Positions 42,360-53,578 are shown, counted from the first letter of the stretch. The stretch is 64,000 nucleotides of DNA from Sulfuricella denitrificans skB26 (GCF_000297055.2 NC_022357.1:248001-312000), one strand, 5' to 3'. Translations and numbers: made by a program. Notes: generated by a model from the sequence alone, not told the origin.

Positions 42360-43307
42360 ATGCAAGACCTGATCGACAAGTGGTTGTTTGACCCTGTGGT
42401 GGGAAAAATCGTCGCCGTGGTCTTGGTGGTGGTTGCCGTCATCGTGCTGGTACGCTTCCTACAGGGCGCCATCGGTCGTCATATTGAAAATTCAGAGCTG
42501 CGCTACCGCATCAGGAAACTGATCACCTTCTTCGGTTATGTCCTCGCGATCTTTCTGCTGTCCCTGATATTCAGCGACAAACTGGCGGGGCTCACCGTGT
42601 TTTTTGGCGTGGCCGGCGCAGGTGTGGCTTTCGCCCTGCAAGAGGTCATCGCAAGCGCGGCGGGCTGGGTCTCGATGTCTTTTGGCCGTTTTTATAATGT
42701 CGGCGACCGTGTCCAGCTGGGCGGCATTAAGGGCGACGTCATCGATATCGGCGTGTTGCGGACCACCCTGATGGAGTGCGGCGGTTGGATCAATGGCGAC
42801 CAGTACAATGGCCGTATCGTGCGGGTCGCCAATAGCTTTATTTTCAAGGAGCCCGTCTACAATTATTCATCGGATTTTCCGTTTCTCTGGGACGAGATCC
42901 TGATCCCCGTCCGATACGGCAGCAATTACGAAATGGCGCGCAAGGAATTTCAGCTTGTGCTGGAAGATGTCACCGGTGAGCATGCCCGCATCCTCAAGGG
43001 AGACTGGCGAAAAATGACGGACCAATACATGCTGGAGGACGCCCGGCTGGAACCTATGGTCACGCTGAACATCAAGGAAAACTGGGTCGAGTATGCCCTG
43101 CGCTATGTCGTGGACTATAAGCAGCGGCGCAGCACCAAGGACAAGATCTGCGTCCGCCTCCTTCGGGCCATTGAACAGTCAGGGGGCGACATCAGGCTGG
43201 GCGCCCCATCATTTGAGGTGGCGTCAATCCCCCCACTGGATATTTTCCTGAAAAACGGGGGAGACGTGCCCTCGCCAATCGGAACAGAACATCCGTCAGA
43301 TACGTAA
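42360..43307 (+). CDS. MscS-family mechanosensitive channel
   Basis: A 315-residue MscS-like protein with three N-terminal helices and the pore/beta segment GVAGAGVAFALQEVIASAAGWVSMSFGRFYNVGDRVQLGGIKGDV. The beta domain contains the variation LMECGGWINGDQYNGRIVRVANS, characteristic of a different MscS subgroup from the preceding gene. It follows that gene by 78 bases. Confidence 0.87.
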   Translation: MQDLIDKWLFDPVVGKIVAVVLVVVAVIVLVRFLQGAIGRHIENSELRYRIRKLITFFGYVLAIFLLSLIFSDKLAGLTVFFGVAGAGVAFALQEVIASAAGWVSMSFGRFYNVGDRVQLGGIKGDVIDIGVLRTTLMECGGWINGDQYNGRIVRVANSFIFKEPVYNYSSDFPFLWDEILIPVRYGSNYEMARKEFQLVLEDVTGEHARILKGDWRKMTDQYMLEDARLEPMVTLNIKENWVEYALRYVVDYKQRRSTKDKICVRLLRAIEQSGGDIRLGAPSFEVASIPPLDIFLKNGGDVPSPIGTEHPSDT

Positions 43308-43523
43308 CTATGCGGCTCTCGGTCACGCCATCCAGGCAAGGGGGAGCGTCAATCCCACCTTGCCGTTCCTCGCAGGGCAACCGTTTTGGCGGCGCCCCCA
43401 GTTACCAATGCTCACCTTGGTCAAGTAAGCCGGTTGGAAACCTGACATGCTTATGAATTTCCTGCCGGTCGAGATAGCCCTGGACCTGGCTCACGACCGC
43501 CTGCGCCTTGTCGAAGGACGCCC

Positions 43524-44645
43524 ATGAGCGGCGCGCCGATCGTAACCTGGGACGAGGCTGGCGAGCCCCGCTCCGTCCTGTGGCGCTCTGAGAGCGGGGC
43601 TCCGCCGCCTACGCGTGTGGTCATTGCCGATGACCGCATGACGGCCGATACCGCCTATCGTTTGGCCTGCGATGGCACCGCACTGCTGTGGCGCGGCGAT
43701 TTCCAGAATGCGCGCCAGCTGCTGCAGTCGATGGTGCGCCGCGCCGATCGCAAGCCCCTCAAGTCATCCGCGACGCCTGCCGAAGCATTTCATCTGCACC
43801 GCATGACCCAAGGCCAGCGCGCACGTGCGCTAGGGATGCTGCTGCTGCCGCTGGATGACGACTATGGCATCCCTTTGCGACGTGCGCCCGACGTGCGGCA
43901 AGCCTGCGCGGAGGCTTATGGCCCCGGAGAGAGCCCCTCCGTGGTCTCGCTGCGCGAGCTTCTGGGCCTGATCGGCGCCCACGAATGGCGCAAAAAAGGC
44001 GTTGAAATCCCGGCGCTCGAAGATCGCATCCACCCGTACTATGGCGTGTTCTCCCCGGTTCGCGGCGAGTATGTGGGGCTGGTGGCCGAGGCGCCACTAC
44101 CCTCGATGGAGCTGGCTTTCGACATCGGTACCGGTACCGGCGTGCTGGCTGCAGTGCTTGCTCGCCGGGGTGTCGCGCGCATTGTGGCCACCGACCAGGA
44201 CCCGCGTGCACTGATGTGCGCCCGCGAGAATCTGGCGCGGCTGGGTCTGGCCGAGCAGGTAGAGGTCGTACAGGCGGATCTCTTCCCCGCAGGACGGGCT
44301 CCGCTCGTGGTGTGTAACCCGCCATGGGTTCCGGCGCGGGCAAACGCGCCCATCGAACACGCGGTTTATGATCCTGACAGCCGTATGCTGCGCGGATTTG
44401 TCAGTGGACTGGTCGAACATCTTGAGCCGGAAGGGGAGGGCTGGCTGATACTCTCGGACCTGGCCGAGCATCTGGGCTTGCGCACGCGGGCCGAGTTGCT
44501 TGCCCTCTTCGACAAGGCGGGTTTGAAGGTCGTGGGCCGGATCGATGTCCGGCCGACCCACCCCCGCGCGTCCGATGCCACAGACCCGCTCCATGTTGCG
44601 CGCGCGGCGGAAATAACGTCGCTCTGGCGTCTTGCGGCGTGCTGA
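43524..44645 (+). CDS. Class I SAM-dependent methyltransferase with NPPW motif
   Basis: A 373-residue protein. The C-terminal half is a Rossmann methyltransferase: motif I FDIGTGTGVLAAVLA, acidic motif VATDQDPRAL and motif IV VVCNPPWVPA, as in HemK/PrmC, RsmC or RlmG-type enzymes acting on protein glutamine or RNA bases. The N-terminal 190 residues (MTADTAYRLACDGTALLWRGDF...) are a separate domain. A short upstream frame (43447-43526) overlaps the ATG. Substrate not determinable from sequence. Confidence 0.8.
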   Translation: MSGAPIVTWDEAGEPRSVLWRSESGAPPPTRVVIADDRMTADTAYRLACDGTALLWRGDFQNARQLLQSMVRRADRKPLKSSATPAEAFHLHRMTQGQRARALGMLLLPLDDDYGIPLRRAPDVRQACAEAYGPGESPSVVSLRELLGLIGAHEWRKKGVEIPALEDRIHPYYGVFSPVRGEYVGLVAEAPLPSMELAFDIGTGTGVLAAVLARRGVARIVATDQDPRALMCARENLARLGLAEQVEVVQADLFPAGRAPLVVCNPPWVPARANAPIEHAVYDPDSRMLRGFVSGLVEHLEPEGEGWLILSDLAEHLGLRTRAELLALFDKAGLKVVGRIDVRPTHPRASDATDPLHVARAAEITSLWRLAAC

Positions 44646-44782
44646 TCGCGAATTACAATATGCTTTCGATCAAGGCATGGTGCTGGGCGAAATCCGGTAT
44701 TCCTGAATTTTAAATTCTTAATGAGGGCTGCCGATGTTGACTGAATTTTTACCCGCCTTGCCACCCCCGCAGGTAAGGGCCC

Positions 44783-45181
44783 TTGATTAGCGACGAACTC
44801 AGTCTCGGCGGCCTGTTTGTCAGCAGCTTTCTCGCCGCCACTTTGCTGCCGGGCGGCTCCGAGGCGGTGCTGTTCGGTGTTCTCAAGCTCAATCCCGGTT
44901 TGTTGTGGCCGGCGTTGGCGCTGGCGACGCTGGGCAACACTTTGGGCGGCATGAGTTCCTACCTGCTCGGGCGTATTCTGCCTGAGCGTAAGCCGACAAA
45001 ATGGCTGGTTTTCGTGCATCGCTATGGCAGCCCGGCGATGCTGTTGGCCTGGGCGCCACTGATCGGCGATGCGCTGTGCGTTGCGGCGGGATGGTTGCGG
45101 CTCAACGCCGTTCAGGTTGCGCTGTTCATGGCTGCCGGCAAGCTGGTGCGCTATCTGGTGATTGCCTGGGCGGCGGTGTAA
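44783..45181 (+). CDS. YqaA-family membrane protein
   Basis: A 132-residue membrane protein of the DedA/VTT-related YqaA type, with SFLAATLLPGGSEAVLFGVL near the N-terminus and GNTLGGMSSYLLGRILPE in the middle. A TTG start at 44783 is assumed; an ATG at 44733 lies in another frame and meets a stop, so a small frameshift near the 5' end cannot be excluded. Related proteins are putative lipid scramblases or transporters. Confidence 0.78.
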   Translation: MISDELSLGGLFVSSFLAATLLPGGSEAVLFGVLKLNPGLLWPALALATLGNTLGGMSSYLLGRILPERKPTKWLVFVHRYGSPAMLLAWAPLIGDALCVAAGWLRLNAVQVALFMAAGKLVRYLVIAWAAV

Positions 45182-45373
45182 AGCCTGGCCACAGCGTTTA
45201 CTGAGGCCAAAAGCAGGTGCCTTCAGGCGACACAGAGAAAGTGACAGCACTGGCTGAGTGGCTATTTTCTTTTTTTGGCGCTCAGCGAACCTGGTTGTAG
45301 TGCAATGGTCAGACATAAGACTTCAACCTCGAATTGCGCTAGAATTTGCCCTTTACGGCAGCACTGACAGAAC

Positions 45374-48300
45374 ATGACGACCGCACGCCTCAGAGAAATT
45401 CCTTACAACTACACTTCGTTTTCCGACCGCGAAATCATCATTCGCCTGCTCGGCGAGGAAGCCTGGGAAATCCTTAACACGCTGCGTGCCGAACGCAAGA
45501 CCGGGCGCTCGGCGCGCATGCTGTTCGAAGTGCTTGGCGACATCTGGGTGGTCTCGCGTAACCCCTACCTGCAGGACGATTTGCTCGCCAACATCAAGCG
45601 CCGCAAGGCACTGGTCGAGGCGCTGCGCCATCGCTTGCGGGCCATCGAGGCACGCCGCCAGGATAACGAGGTTGTCAGGCAGTTGCTCGAAAGTACTACC
45701 CGCGCTGTCGATACATTCGAAATGGATTTCGATCATACCGCGCGCCTGCGCCGCAAGGTGCTCAAGAGGCTGCTGCCCCACACCCGCCGCGACAATGTCC
45801 AGTTTGACGGCTTGGCGCGAGTGTCGCACGTCACCGATGCCACAGACTGGCGTGTCGAATATCCCTTCGTTGTGATCAATCCCGACACCGAAGAGGAAAT
45901 CGCGCCGCTGGTGCGCGCTTGCATCGAGCTCGGTCTGACCCTGATCCCGCGTGGTGGCGGCACCGGCTACACCGGCGGAGCAGTACCGCTGGACAAGATG
46001 TCGGCGGTAATCAACACCGAAAAACTAGACTACCACAATGGCGTGGAAATGCTCAGCCTGCCCGGCGTGCCGGAGCCCGTGCCCACCATCCGTTGCGGCG
46101 CAGGCGTCGTCACCCGGCGGGTGATGGAGGCGGCGGATGACGTCGGCCATGTATTCGCAGTCGATCCGACCTCAGCGGATGCCTGCTGCATCGGCGGCAA
46201 TGTAGCCATGAATGCCGGCGGCAAGAAGGCGGTCTTGTGGGGCACCGCGCTCGACAACCTGGCCTCGTGGCGGATGGTCGACCCCGATGGAAACTGGCTG
46301 GAGATTACCCGCCTCGACCATAATCTGGGCAAGATCCACGATGTCGAAACAGCGCGCTTTCGCATCACCCGCCTCGGTGCGGATGGCAAAACCACCAAAT
46401 CCGAAGAGATCCTCGAGATTCCCGGCAGTCATTTTCGCAAGACCGGGCTGGGCAAGGATGTTACCGACAAGTTCCTCTCCGGCCTGCCTGGTATTCAGAA
46501 GGAGGGCTGCGACGGTATCATCACCTCGGCACGCTTCATCCTGCACACCATGCCCAAACACATTCGTACCGTGTGTCTGGAATTCTTCGGTCAGTTACAC
46601 CGGGCCGTGCCGGCCATTGTCGAGATCAAGAGCTATCTGGATGCCCACCCTCTAACCATACTGGCCGGACTGGAACATCTCGACGAACGCTACATCAAGG
46701 CAGTCGGCTACGCCACCAAGGCAAACCGGGCGGAACGTCCGAAAATGTTGCTGCTAGCCGACATCGCCAGCGACGATGAAGCCGCAGTGGGCGAAGCGGC
46801 ATCGCACATCGTAAGGCTCGCTAACGCCCGTGGTGGAGAAGGCTTCATCGCGGTCAGCACAGAGGCGCGGAAAAAATTCTGGCTCGATCGCGCCCGCACC
46901 GCCGCTATCGCCACTCATACCAATGCCTTCAAGATTAACGAGGATGTCGTCATCCCCCTGCCGCGCCTGGCTGATTACAGCGATGGCATCGAGCGTATCA
47001 ACATCGAGCTTTCGACTCGCAACAAACTCAATCTGCTGGATGCGCTGGAAGAATTCATCGCTGGCGACTTGCCGCTGCACCGCGACGAAGAAGTGCAGCC
47101 CGACGCCGAACTGCTAGTTACACGGCGTGAAACTGCCCTGGCACTGCTGCGCGACACTCGCAAGCGTTGGCAGCAGCTGCTGGAAAATATGGATGCGCCC
47201 TACGCCGGCTCCGGTTTCGAGCCGGAGGCGTCCAATCCCGAACTCGAAACCATTTTTCATGCACTGCAGGACCACACCCTGCGTATCTCATGGAAGAAGG
47301 AGGTTCGCGCCGAGTTGCACCGCATTTTTTCCGGGCGCGAGTACCAGCCGATCCTGGAGAAATGTGATTCTATCCACCAGAAAATTCTGAAGAGCCGGGT
47401 GTTCGTGGCGCTGCACATGCATGCCGGCGACGGCAACGTGCATACCAACATCCCGGTCAACTCCGACGATTACGAGATGCTTCGGGCCGCAAATCAGGCG
47501 GTGGCACGCATCATGCGGCTGGCCATCGATCTGGGTGGGGTGATTTCGGGCGAACACGGTATCGGTATAACCAAGCTGGAGTTTCTCGAACCTGCAGCGA
47601 TCGCCACTTTCGCCGCCTACAAGACCAAGGTCGATCCAAATGGTCATTTCAACCGCGGCAAGCTGCTGCCGGGGGCGGATCTGCGTAATGCCTACACTCC
47701 CAGTTTCAACCTGCTCGAAGTCGAATCGCTGATCATGGAGCAGAGCGAGATCGGCGAAATCGCCGACTCGATCAAGGACTGCCTGCGCTGCGGCAAGTGC
47801 AAGCCGGTATGCAATACCCATATCCCGCGCGCCAACCTGCTTTATAGCCCGCGCAACAAAATTCTCGCCACCAGTCTGCTGATCGAGGCGTTTCTGTACG
47901 AAGAGCAGACCCGGCGCGGGATTTCCCTCAAGCATTTCGATGAATTCAACGACGTCGCCGACCATTGCACGGTGTGTCACAAATGCCTCGCCCCCTGCCC
48001 GGTGGATATCGACTTCGGCGATGTTTCGATCTCCATGCGCAACTTCCTGCGCAAGCAGGGCAAGAAGAAATTTAATCCCGGCAGCTATGCCGCGATGCTG
48101 TTCCTCAACGCGACCGATCCAACCACCATCAAGGCGATCCGCAAGGTCATGATCGAATGGGGCTACGCCGGGCAGCGCCTGGGCTACCAGCTGGCAAAAC
48201 GTTTCGGCCTGATCGGAGGACAGACCCGGAATCCGCCCGCCACCGTAGGCAAGCCGCCGATCAAGGCGCAGGTCATCCACATGATCAACAAGCCGATGCC

Positions 48301-49195
48301 GGGCAACCTGCCGAAGAAAACCTCGCGCGCCCTGCTCGGACTGGAGGACCCGGCCATCGTGCCGGTAATCCGCAACCCCGCCAAGCTCAACGAGGATTCC
48401 GATGCGGTGTTCTATTTCCCCGGTTGCGGTTCGGAGAGGCTGTTCGGCCAGGTGGGACTCGCCACCCAGGCGATGCTGTTCGACCTCGGTGCACAGACCG
48501 TATTGCCGCCGGGTTACCTGTGCTGCGGCTATCCGCAAACTGCGTCAGGCCAGGACGACAAGGGCCAAGCCATCACCACCGCCAATCGTGTGCTGTTCCA
48601 CCGCGTCGCCAATACCCTGAACTATCTCGACATCAAGACCGTGATCGTGTCCTGCGGCACCTGCATGGATCAGCTGCTGAAATACCAGTTCGACAAGATC
48701 TTCCCTGGTTGCCGCCTGCTCGACATCCACGAATACCTGATGGAAAAAGGGCTCAAACTGGAAGGCGTGACAGGCACACGCTACATGTACCACGACCCCT
48801 GCCACACTCCGATCAAGACCTACAACCCGCTGAAGGTGGCAAACGATCTGCTCGGCGGCGGAGTCAAATTGTCCGACCGCTGCTGCGGCGAATCCGGCAC
48901 GCTGGCGGTAACTCGTCCCGACATTTCCACCCAGATCCGCTCCCGAAAGCAGGAGGAAATCGTTAAGGTAGCAGCTGAAATAAACCGGGAAACCGGGTCT
49001 GATGTAAACCCGAAGATTAAATTATTGACATCTTGTCCCTCTTGTTTGCAGGGATTACACCGCTACAATGACGATACGGGTATTGAGGCCGATTACATCG
49101 TAGTGGAGATGGCGCGGCATCTTCTCGGGTCGACCTGGATGGAAGACTACATCGCCAATGCGAGCAATGGTGGTATCGAACGGGTGCTGCTGTAG
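45374..49195 (+). CDS. FAD/Fe-S oxidoreductase, DUF3683 type (D-2-hydroxyacid dehydrogenase-like)
   Basis: A 1273-residue multi-domain protein. Order: DUF3683 (about 1-135); FAD-binding domain of the PCMH/VAO type (about 160-340) with [20 protein letters not shown]-oxidase C-terminal domain ending near 770 with [15 protein letters not shown] and [10 protein letters not shown]; two 4Fe-4S clusters ([16 protein letters not shown] and [14 protein letters not shown], about 805-885); and CCG-type cysteine-rich domains ([34 protein letters not shown]). This is the GlpC/Dld-like arrangement, oxidising a 2-hydroxyacid such as D-lactate or glycolate and passing electrons to quinone (family inference). 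It is typical of Betaproteobacteria. Confidence 0.88.
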   Translation: MTTARLREIPYNYTSFSDREIIIRLLGEEAWEILNTLRAERKTGRSARMLFEVLGDIWVVSRNPYLQDDLLANIKRRKALVEALRHRLRAIEARRQDNEVVRQLLESTTRAVDTFEMDFDHTARLRRKVLKRLLPHTRRDNVQFDGLARVSHVTDATDWRVEYPFVVINPDTEEEIAPLVRACIELGLTLIPRGGGTGYTGGAVPLDKMSAVINTEKLDYHNGVEMLSLPGVPEPVPTIRCGAGVVTRRVMEAADDVGHVFAVDPTSADACCIGGNVAMNAGGKKAVLWGTALDNLASWRMVDPDGNWLEITRLDHNLGKIHDVETARFRITRLGADGKTTKSEEILEIPGSHFRKTGLGKDVTDKFLSGLPGIQKEGCDGIITSARFILHTMPKHIRTVCLEFFGQLHRAVPAIVEIKSYLDAHPLTILAGLEHLDERYIKAVGYATKANRAERPKMLLLADIASDDEAAVGEAASHIVRLANARGGEGFIAVSTEARKKFWLDRARTAAIATHTNAFKINEDVVIPLPRLADYSDGIERINIELSTRNKLNLLDALEEFIAGDLPLHRDEEVQPDAELLVTRRETALALLRDTRKRWQQLLENMDAPYAGSGFEPEASNPELETIFHALQDHTLRISWKKEVRAELHRIFSGREYQPILEKCDSIHQKILKSRVFVALHMHAGDGNVHTNIPVNSDDYEMLRAANQAVARIMRLAIDLGGVISGEHGIGITKLEFLEPAAIATFAAYKTKVDPNGHFNRGKLLPGADLRNAYTPSFNLLEVESLIMEQSEIGEIADSIKDCLRCGKCKPVCNTHIPRANLLYSPRNKILATSLLIEAFLYEEQTRRGISLKHFDEFNDVADHCTVCHKCLAPCPVDIDFGDVSISMRNFLRKQGKKKFNPGSYAAMLFLNATDPTTIKAIRKVMIEWGYAGQRLGYQLAKRFGLIGGQTRNPPATVGKPPIKAQVIHMINKPMPGNLPKKTSRALLGLEDPAIVPVIRNPAKLNEDSDAVFYFPGCGSERLFGQVGLATQAMLFDLGAQTVLPPGYLCCGYPQTASGQDDKGQAITTANRVLFHRVANTLNYLDIKTVIVSCGTCMDQLLKYQFDKIFPGCRLLDIHEYLMEKGLKLEGVTGTRYMYHDPCHTPIKTYNPLKVANDLLGGGVKLSDRCCGESGTLAVTRPDISTQIRSRKQEEIVKVAAEINRETGSDVNPKIKLLTSCPSCLQGLHRYNDDTGIEADYIVVEMARHLLGSTWMEDYIANASNGGIERVLL

Positions 49196-49206
49196 AAAAA
49201 TTATTC

Positions 49207-49623
49207 ATGTGCGATCTGTGTGAAAATACGGGCGGAACACCCCTGTGGCAGGATGCGCTATGCCGGGTGGTGCTGGTCGAAGATCACGACTACCCCGGCT
49301 TCTGCCGTGTCATCTGGGCCAGCCATGTCAAGGAGATGACCGACCTGCCGGTAGCGGAACGCCGGCATTTGATGGATGTGGTGTTCGCAGTGGAAAGTGC
49401 GGTTCGGCAGATACTGCAACCGGATAAAATCAATCTGGCCAGCCTGGGAAACCTGACCCCGCATCTCCACTGGCACGTTATTCCGCGCTGGCGGGGCGAC
49501 CGGCATTTCCCCAACCCGATCTGGGGAGAAATGCAGCGTGATGCGCAGCCGGTTGCGCCAGAGAGGCTGGTGGAAGGCTTGCGTAATCTAATCCATGAGG
49601 CGATGCATCCCGCTTCAAACTGA
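49207..49623 (+). CDS. HIT-family protein
   Basis: A 138-residue histidine-triad protein; the active-site motif is HLHWHVIPRW, of the HxHxHxx form. Members hydrolyse or transfer nucleoside monophosphates from dinucleotides or adenylates. The N-terminal CDLCENTGG pair could bind zinc. It starts 11 bases after the oxidoreductase stop and is followed by the 49643 gene, so the three may form an operon. Confidence 0.87.
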   Translation: MCDLCENTGGTPLWQDALCRVVLVEDHDYPGFCRVIWASHVKEMTDLPVAERRHLMDVVFAVESAVRQILQPDKINLASLGNLTPHLHWHVIPRWRGDRHFPNPIWGEMQRDAQPVAPERLVEGLRNLIHEAMHPASN

Positions 49624-49642
49624 TCGAATCAAGGAGGCTTTC

Positions 49643-51259
49643 ATGGACTCACCCGTGCTTCCCGAACCGGCGCTATCGCCCCAGTTCAGCGATGCCATTA
49701 CCTGCAAGCAATGGCTGAAAACGCTGCCGCTGACCAATGTCCCTCTGACCCACGCAGCCCTCACCGCCCAGATTGAGTTGCTTAACCGGGCTTCCGTTGC
49801 TCCGCTGGAGCGCCTCAAGATCAGCGAACTGCTCCGTGATCCGGTCGCCTTTGTGCAACTGGAGATGGTCAAGAAATACCTCGGCAAGCCCTTGCCACTC
49901 GAGATTGTTCAGCTCAATAACTGGAATAGCGTAGTCGGTCTTTGGGCTGCACTGGGCGCGGCCTACCGACTTTCCCTCCAGGCCTGCCTGGAAGGTGACT
50001 CCAGCGTTGCCACGCACGCTGCCCTGATCACCCAGCGTTGCCTGCGCTACACAGGCCTGCAGTTGTTGGAACATTATCGTATCTACCGCGAAGTCGATAA
50101 GGGCTTGTGGCAACAGGCGCACGAGTTGTATGCCCTCGCCGAGCAGCGGGGTTACGCCATGGACGCGGTAAGAGATAGTCTGAATAAGCAAGCTGACAGC
50201 GTCTCCTGCACGGCCTCCTATGCCCAGATTCTGCTCGCCCACGTGGCAGATCCTTACCGTTTGTCGTCTAAACAGCTCGCCTTGGTAGACCGCTGGCTGG
50301 ACAAATGGGGGGAGCGCGTAACGATCACCACGACTCCGCCGAAAGACTCTTCATTGTCGCTGATTGGAGTGGATCTGGCCTCGTCAGCGCCCCCCGTTAT
50401 TGTGCGCGACGACGTGAAACTGGCTAACCCTCGCTATCTCGACACCGAGCGGTTCGCCTCCGCTTTCCGCAGACGCATCAAGCGGCTCAGAAAGAATGAG
50501 GATCCCTTCGCGCTGGGACTGGGCGAAGACTGTGTTCAGCCCGAATGCGAAGCCTTGCTGACCGTGCTCTACCAGCACTGGTGCGAGTCCGCGCCGAAAC
50601 GCAGGAACTTTACCCGCCGACCGGGTGCGGACAAGGCGCAAGTCGCGCTCGGCATGGCGGCAATTCACTTTTTCCTGGGCGGAGAAAAACCCTTCAAGCA
50701 GCCGGGCGAAACGGAAAAGCTCACCAAGCGAGAAATCGAGGATCTGCAATTTTTTGGCCGCATCAGCGATCAGACTGAAAAACTGAATATTTCGCAGCTG
50801 GGATTTGGTCTGGAAACCTGGCAGATTCAAGATGAAGGCGCGCTCGGTTTCCGCCTGGCAAGGTCAGATAAGAGCGGCATCCGCAGCAGCCTGAAACAGC
50901 CTATCGCCATACGTCCGGCAGACAGCAGCACCTATTCGCTGGGCGTTATCAAGTGGCTGATATTTCCCTCGAGCGATGGGCTTAATATTGGCGTTCGCAT
51001 CTTGCCCGGCGCACCGCTCGCCATCGCAGTACGCCCCGTATCGCTGATGACGAATGCCACTACCAAATACGTCCAGGCTTTTCTGCTCCCGGACATGCCC
51101 GTGCTGAAAGAAACCACCAGCCTCGTGCTACCGTCGGGCTGGTTCGCTCCGGGCAGACTGGTGGAAATCCGTACCGGCGAAGAGTCCATGACCGTCAAGC
51201 TGAACAATTTGATTGAAAAAGGCAGCGATTACGAACGGGTGGGATTCGCCAAAGTTTAG
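49643..51259 (+). CDS. Conserved hypothetical protein
   Basis: About 538 residues from the ATG at 49643, chosen because AAGGAGG lies eight bases upstream; an earlier in-frame start at 49595 would overlap the HIT gene. It is a soluble protein. The N-terminal half is helical (QIELLNRASVAPLERLKISELLRDP) and the C-terminal 120 residues look like a beta-barrel (VKWLIFPSSDGLNIGVRILPGAPLAIAVRPV...), in outline like a PilZ-type domain but without a visible RxxxR/DxSxxG motif. Function unknown. Confidence 0.75.
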   Translation: MDSPVLPEPALSPQFSDAITCKQWLKTLPLTNVPLTHAALTAQIELLNRASVAPLERLKISELLRDPVAFVQLEMVKKYLGKPLPLEIVQLNNWNSVVGLWAALGAAYRLSLQACLEGDSSVATHAALITQRCLRYTGLQLLEHYRIYREVDKGLWQQAHELYALAEQRGYAMDAVRDSLNKQADSVSCTASYAQILLAHVADPYRLSSKQLALVDRWLDKWGERVTITTTPPKDSSLSLIGVDLASSAPPVIVRDDVKLANPRYLDTERFASAFRRRIKRLRKNEDPFALGLGEDCVQPECEALLTVLYQHWCESAPKRRNFTRRPGADKAQVALGMAAIHFFLGGEKPFKQPGETEKLTKREIEDLQFFGRISDQTEKLNISQLGFGLETWQIQDEGALGFRLARSDKSGIRSSLKQPIAIRPADSSTYSLGVIKWLIFPSSDGLNIGVRILPGAPLAIAVRPVSLMTNATTKYVQAFLLPDMPVLKETTSLVLPSGWFAPGRLVEIRTGEESMTVKLNNLIEKGSDYERVGFAKV

Positions 51260-51291
51260 CCTGGTCTATAAGCACTATTTTTCACAATCGT

Positions 51292-52602
51292 TTAATTGCT
51301 CGCTTCACCAGCAATTAAACGCCTTGCTGGAAAACATGCGCTGAAAGTGCTGCCCTTGCCTGGCGTGCTTTCGATTTCTAGCCGAGCCTGATGGCGTGTC
51401 AAGGCATGCTTTGCGATAGCCAGCCCCAGGCCGGTTCCGCCGGTTTCACGCGAGCGACTGCGGTCCACCCGGTAAAAACGCTCGGTGAGGCGCGGTATGT
51501 GCTGCGGCTCGATGCCGACACCACTGTCCTGCACGCTGAATACTCCTTCTTCCTCCCACTCTTCCCATTGCAGCACGATCTCACCACCGTCCGGCGTGTA
51601 CCGAATGGCATTGCTGACCAGGTTGCCAAAGGCGCTGCGCAACTCGTCCTCGTTGCCCAGCAGCCAGCGCTCCGAAGCCAGGTTAAGCCGCAGCCGATGC
51701 CGTCCAGAGCTCAAGGATAGGGCGTCTTTCAATAAATCCTGCAGCAGGTGTGGCACGTCAACTTTTTCTTCCCGATGGGCAGTGTGGGTGCTTTCCAGCT
51801 TCGACAGCATTAACAGATCCTTGACCAGATGTTGCATGCGGTTGGTCTGGTCGAACATCAGGTTCAAATAGTGCCGGGTCTGGGTTTCATCCAGATGCTC
51901 CATGTCCACCAGCGTTTCGAGAAAGCCGCCAACCACGGTCAGCGGCGTGCTCAGTTCGTGGGAAACGTTGGCGACGAAATCACGGCGCATGGTCTCGACC
52001 CGTTCGAGCTGGGTAATGTCTCGACTGATCAGGAGCTTCTGTTCGTCTCCAAAAGGGATTAGCTGAATCGACAGCACCAGTTCGCGGTTGCGGGTGGACT
52101 TGAAGATCAGCGGTTCGCGATAGTTATGCGCCGCCAGGTAATCGGTAAACTGGGCCTGGCGGATCAGATAGGTCATCCACTGCCCGCGGTCGCGGTCGAG
52201 GTTGATACCGAACTGCGTCTCGGCCACCGGATTACACCACTCGATCTGGCCGCTGCTGTTCATCATCACGACGCCGTCCGGCATCGCCTCGCCAGCCTGC
52301 TGGAAACGCTCCAGCGCATTGGAAAGATTGTGCTGGCTATCGGATTGCTGCCGCTCCAGCTGGTAAAGCACGGCAAAGGGTTCTTCCCACAATCCTGATC
52401 CGTGAGGCACCGTTCCGACATCAGGCTTGCGCAGCCAGCCATCCAGTGCATCCAGATTGCGCAAATGATGAAGAAGGTAAAACAATAGCAGGATGACCAT
52501 CAGGATCAAGGCCGGAACCGCGCCGACTGCCGCCCACAGGACGAGCGGAGCGGCCGCCAGCAGGGCTAGTGTCATCAATGAGCGCCACCAGAAACTAAGC
52601 AT
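51292..52602 (-). CDS. phoR: Phosphate regulon sensor kinase PhoR
   Basis: A 436-residue membrane histidine kinase. An N-terminal double membrane helix (residues 8-45) is followed by a PAS domain (AMPDGVVMMNSSGQIEWCNPVAE), a HisKA domain with phosphoacceptor His215 in NVSHELSTPLTVVGG, and an HATPase domain with N-box GNLVSNAIRY, G1 DSGVGI and G2 GGTGLGLAIAKH. The arrangement with phoB upstream (160 bases) identifies it as PhoR, which phosphorylates PhoB at low phosphate. An 11-bp inverted repeat, GTTTAATTGCT, sits at its 3' end (51290-51320), without a T-tract. Confidence 0.93.
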   Translation of the reverse strand: MLSFWWRSLMTLALLAAAPLVLWAAVGAVPALILMVILLLFYLLHHLRNLDALDGWLRKPDVGTVPHGSGLWEEPFAVLYQLERQQSDSQHNLSNALERFQQAGEAMPDGVVMMNSSGQIEWCNPVAETQFGINLDRDRGQWMTYLIRQAQFTDYLAAHNYREPLIFKSTRNRELVLSIQLIPFGDEQKLLISRDITQLERVETMRRDFVANVSHELSTPLTVVGGFLETLVDMEHLDETQTRHYLNLMFDQTNRMQHLVKDLLMLSKLESTHTAHREEKVDVPHLLQDLLKDALSLSSGRHRLRLNLASERWLLGNEDELRSAFGNLVSNAIRYTPDGGEIVLQWEEWEEEGVFSVQDSGVGIEPQHIPRLTERFYRVDRSRSRETGGTGLGLAIAKHALTRHQARLEIESTPGKGSTFSACFPARRLIAGEASN

Positions 52603-52762
52603 GAGGGATGGTGTGGAATCTGAACATGGGATTAAGGATATTCTAACCTGAATTGTTCATTAATCATGAAGCCCTCTCTCGCAAACGGGTTGCCCTCATT
52701 CCAACCTTCTCCCATTGGGATAAGGTGTAATGGTGAAGAGCGCTGGCTTTGATTTGTGCTTG

Positions 52763-53458
52763 TTATGAATTGGGATGAACCGACAGCCGGTAGCCGGAAC
52801 CCCGCACGGTCTGGACCAGGCCATCGTGTCCGGTCGCTTCGAGCGCACAGCGCAAACGGCGTATATGCACGTCAACAGTACGATCTTCGACAAACACATG
52901 GTTACCCCAAACCTGGTCGAGCAGCTGTGCTCGGGAATACACTCGCTCGGGATGGGCTATCAGGAAATGCAGGAGGCGGAATTCTGTCGGCCCCAGCTCG
53001 ATTGGCTTGTCGTTGCCGGTTACCCGGTGCGTCGCGGGGTCGAGGCGCAAGCCGGTCACCTCCACCACATCGCCTGCCATCTGCGGCGCACGGCGTCGCA
53101 GCACCGCCTTGATGCGGGCGTTCATCTCGCGCGGGCTGAATGGCTTGGTGATGTAGTCATCGGCGCCGGTTTCCAGGCCGGTGATCTTGTCCTGCTCATC
53201 GCCTCGCGCCGTCAGCATGATGATAGGCACGCCACGGGTTCGGCCGTCGGCCTTGAGGCGCCGAGCCAACTCTACCCCGCTCATACCCGGTAGCATCCAG
53301 TCGAGCAGGATCATGTCGGGCAACGTCTCGCGCATCAGGGCCAGCGCCTGCTCGGCGCTATCGGCGACAACGGGGCGATGCCCTGCCTGTTGCAGATTGA
53401 GTACCACCAGTTCCCGAATCGCGGGTTCGTCTTCCACCACCAGTATCATTGCCGACAT
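52763..53458 (-). CDS. phoB: Phosphate regulon response regulator PhoB
   Basis: A 231-residue OmpR-type regulator. The receiver domain has Asp10/Glu11, phosphoacceptor Asp53 ([13 protein letters not shown]) and Lys in [10 protein letters not shown]; the winged-helix output domain ends with [16 protein letters not shown] and [12 protein letters not shown]. It binds pho boxes, including one in front of its own gene (53511-53528), so the phoB-phoR operon should be autoinduced under phosphate limitation. Confidence 0.94.
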   Translation of the reverse strand: MSAMILVVEDEPAIRELVVLNLQQAGHRPVVADSAEQALALMRETLPDMILLDWMLPGMSGVELARRLKADGRTRGVPIIMLTARGDEQDKITGLETGADDYITKPFSPREMNARIKAVLRRRAPQMAGDVVEVTGLRLDPATHRVTGNDKPIELGPTEFRLLHFLIAHPERVYSRAQLLDQVWGNHVFVEDRTVDVHIRRLRCALEATGHDGLVQTVRGSGYRLSVHPNS

Positions 53459-53510
53459 AGACGTTCCTGTGTAACCGATCGAATAAAATAGTGAATATTA
53501 TGTCGCCAAT

Positions 53511-53528
53511 ATGACAGTTTGATGACAA
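53511..53528 (-). promoter_or_regulatory. Pho box upstream of phoB
   Basis: On the minus strand the sequence is TTGTCAT-CAAA-CTGTCAT: two 7-base direct repeats 11 bases apart, the PhoB consensus. It lies about 50 bases upstream of the phoB start. Confidence 0.85.
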
Positions 53529-53578
53529 AAAATCGGCGGGCGTTGTGGCTTGTCTCAGGCTGGTTTATGTTTTACCAC

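Noticed and set aside
47288-48538. Minus-strand open frame of 416 codons
   Set aside because: It is antisense to the FAD/Fe-S oxidoreductase, whose motifs are intact throughout.
51290-51320. Inverted repeat at the phoR 3' end as a terminator
   Set aside because: The stem is AT-rich and no T-tract follows on either strand.
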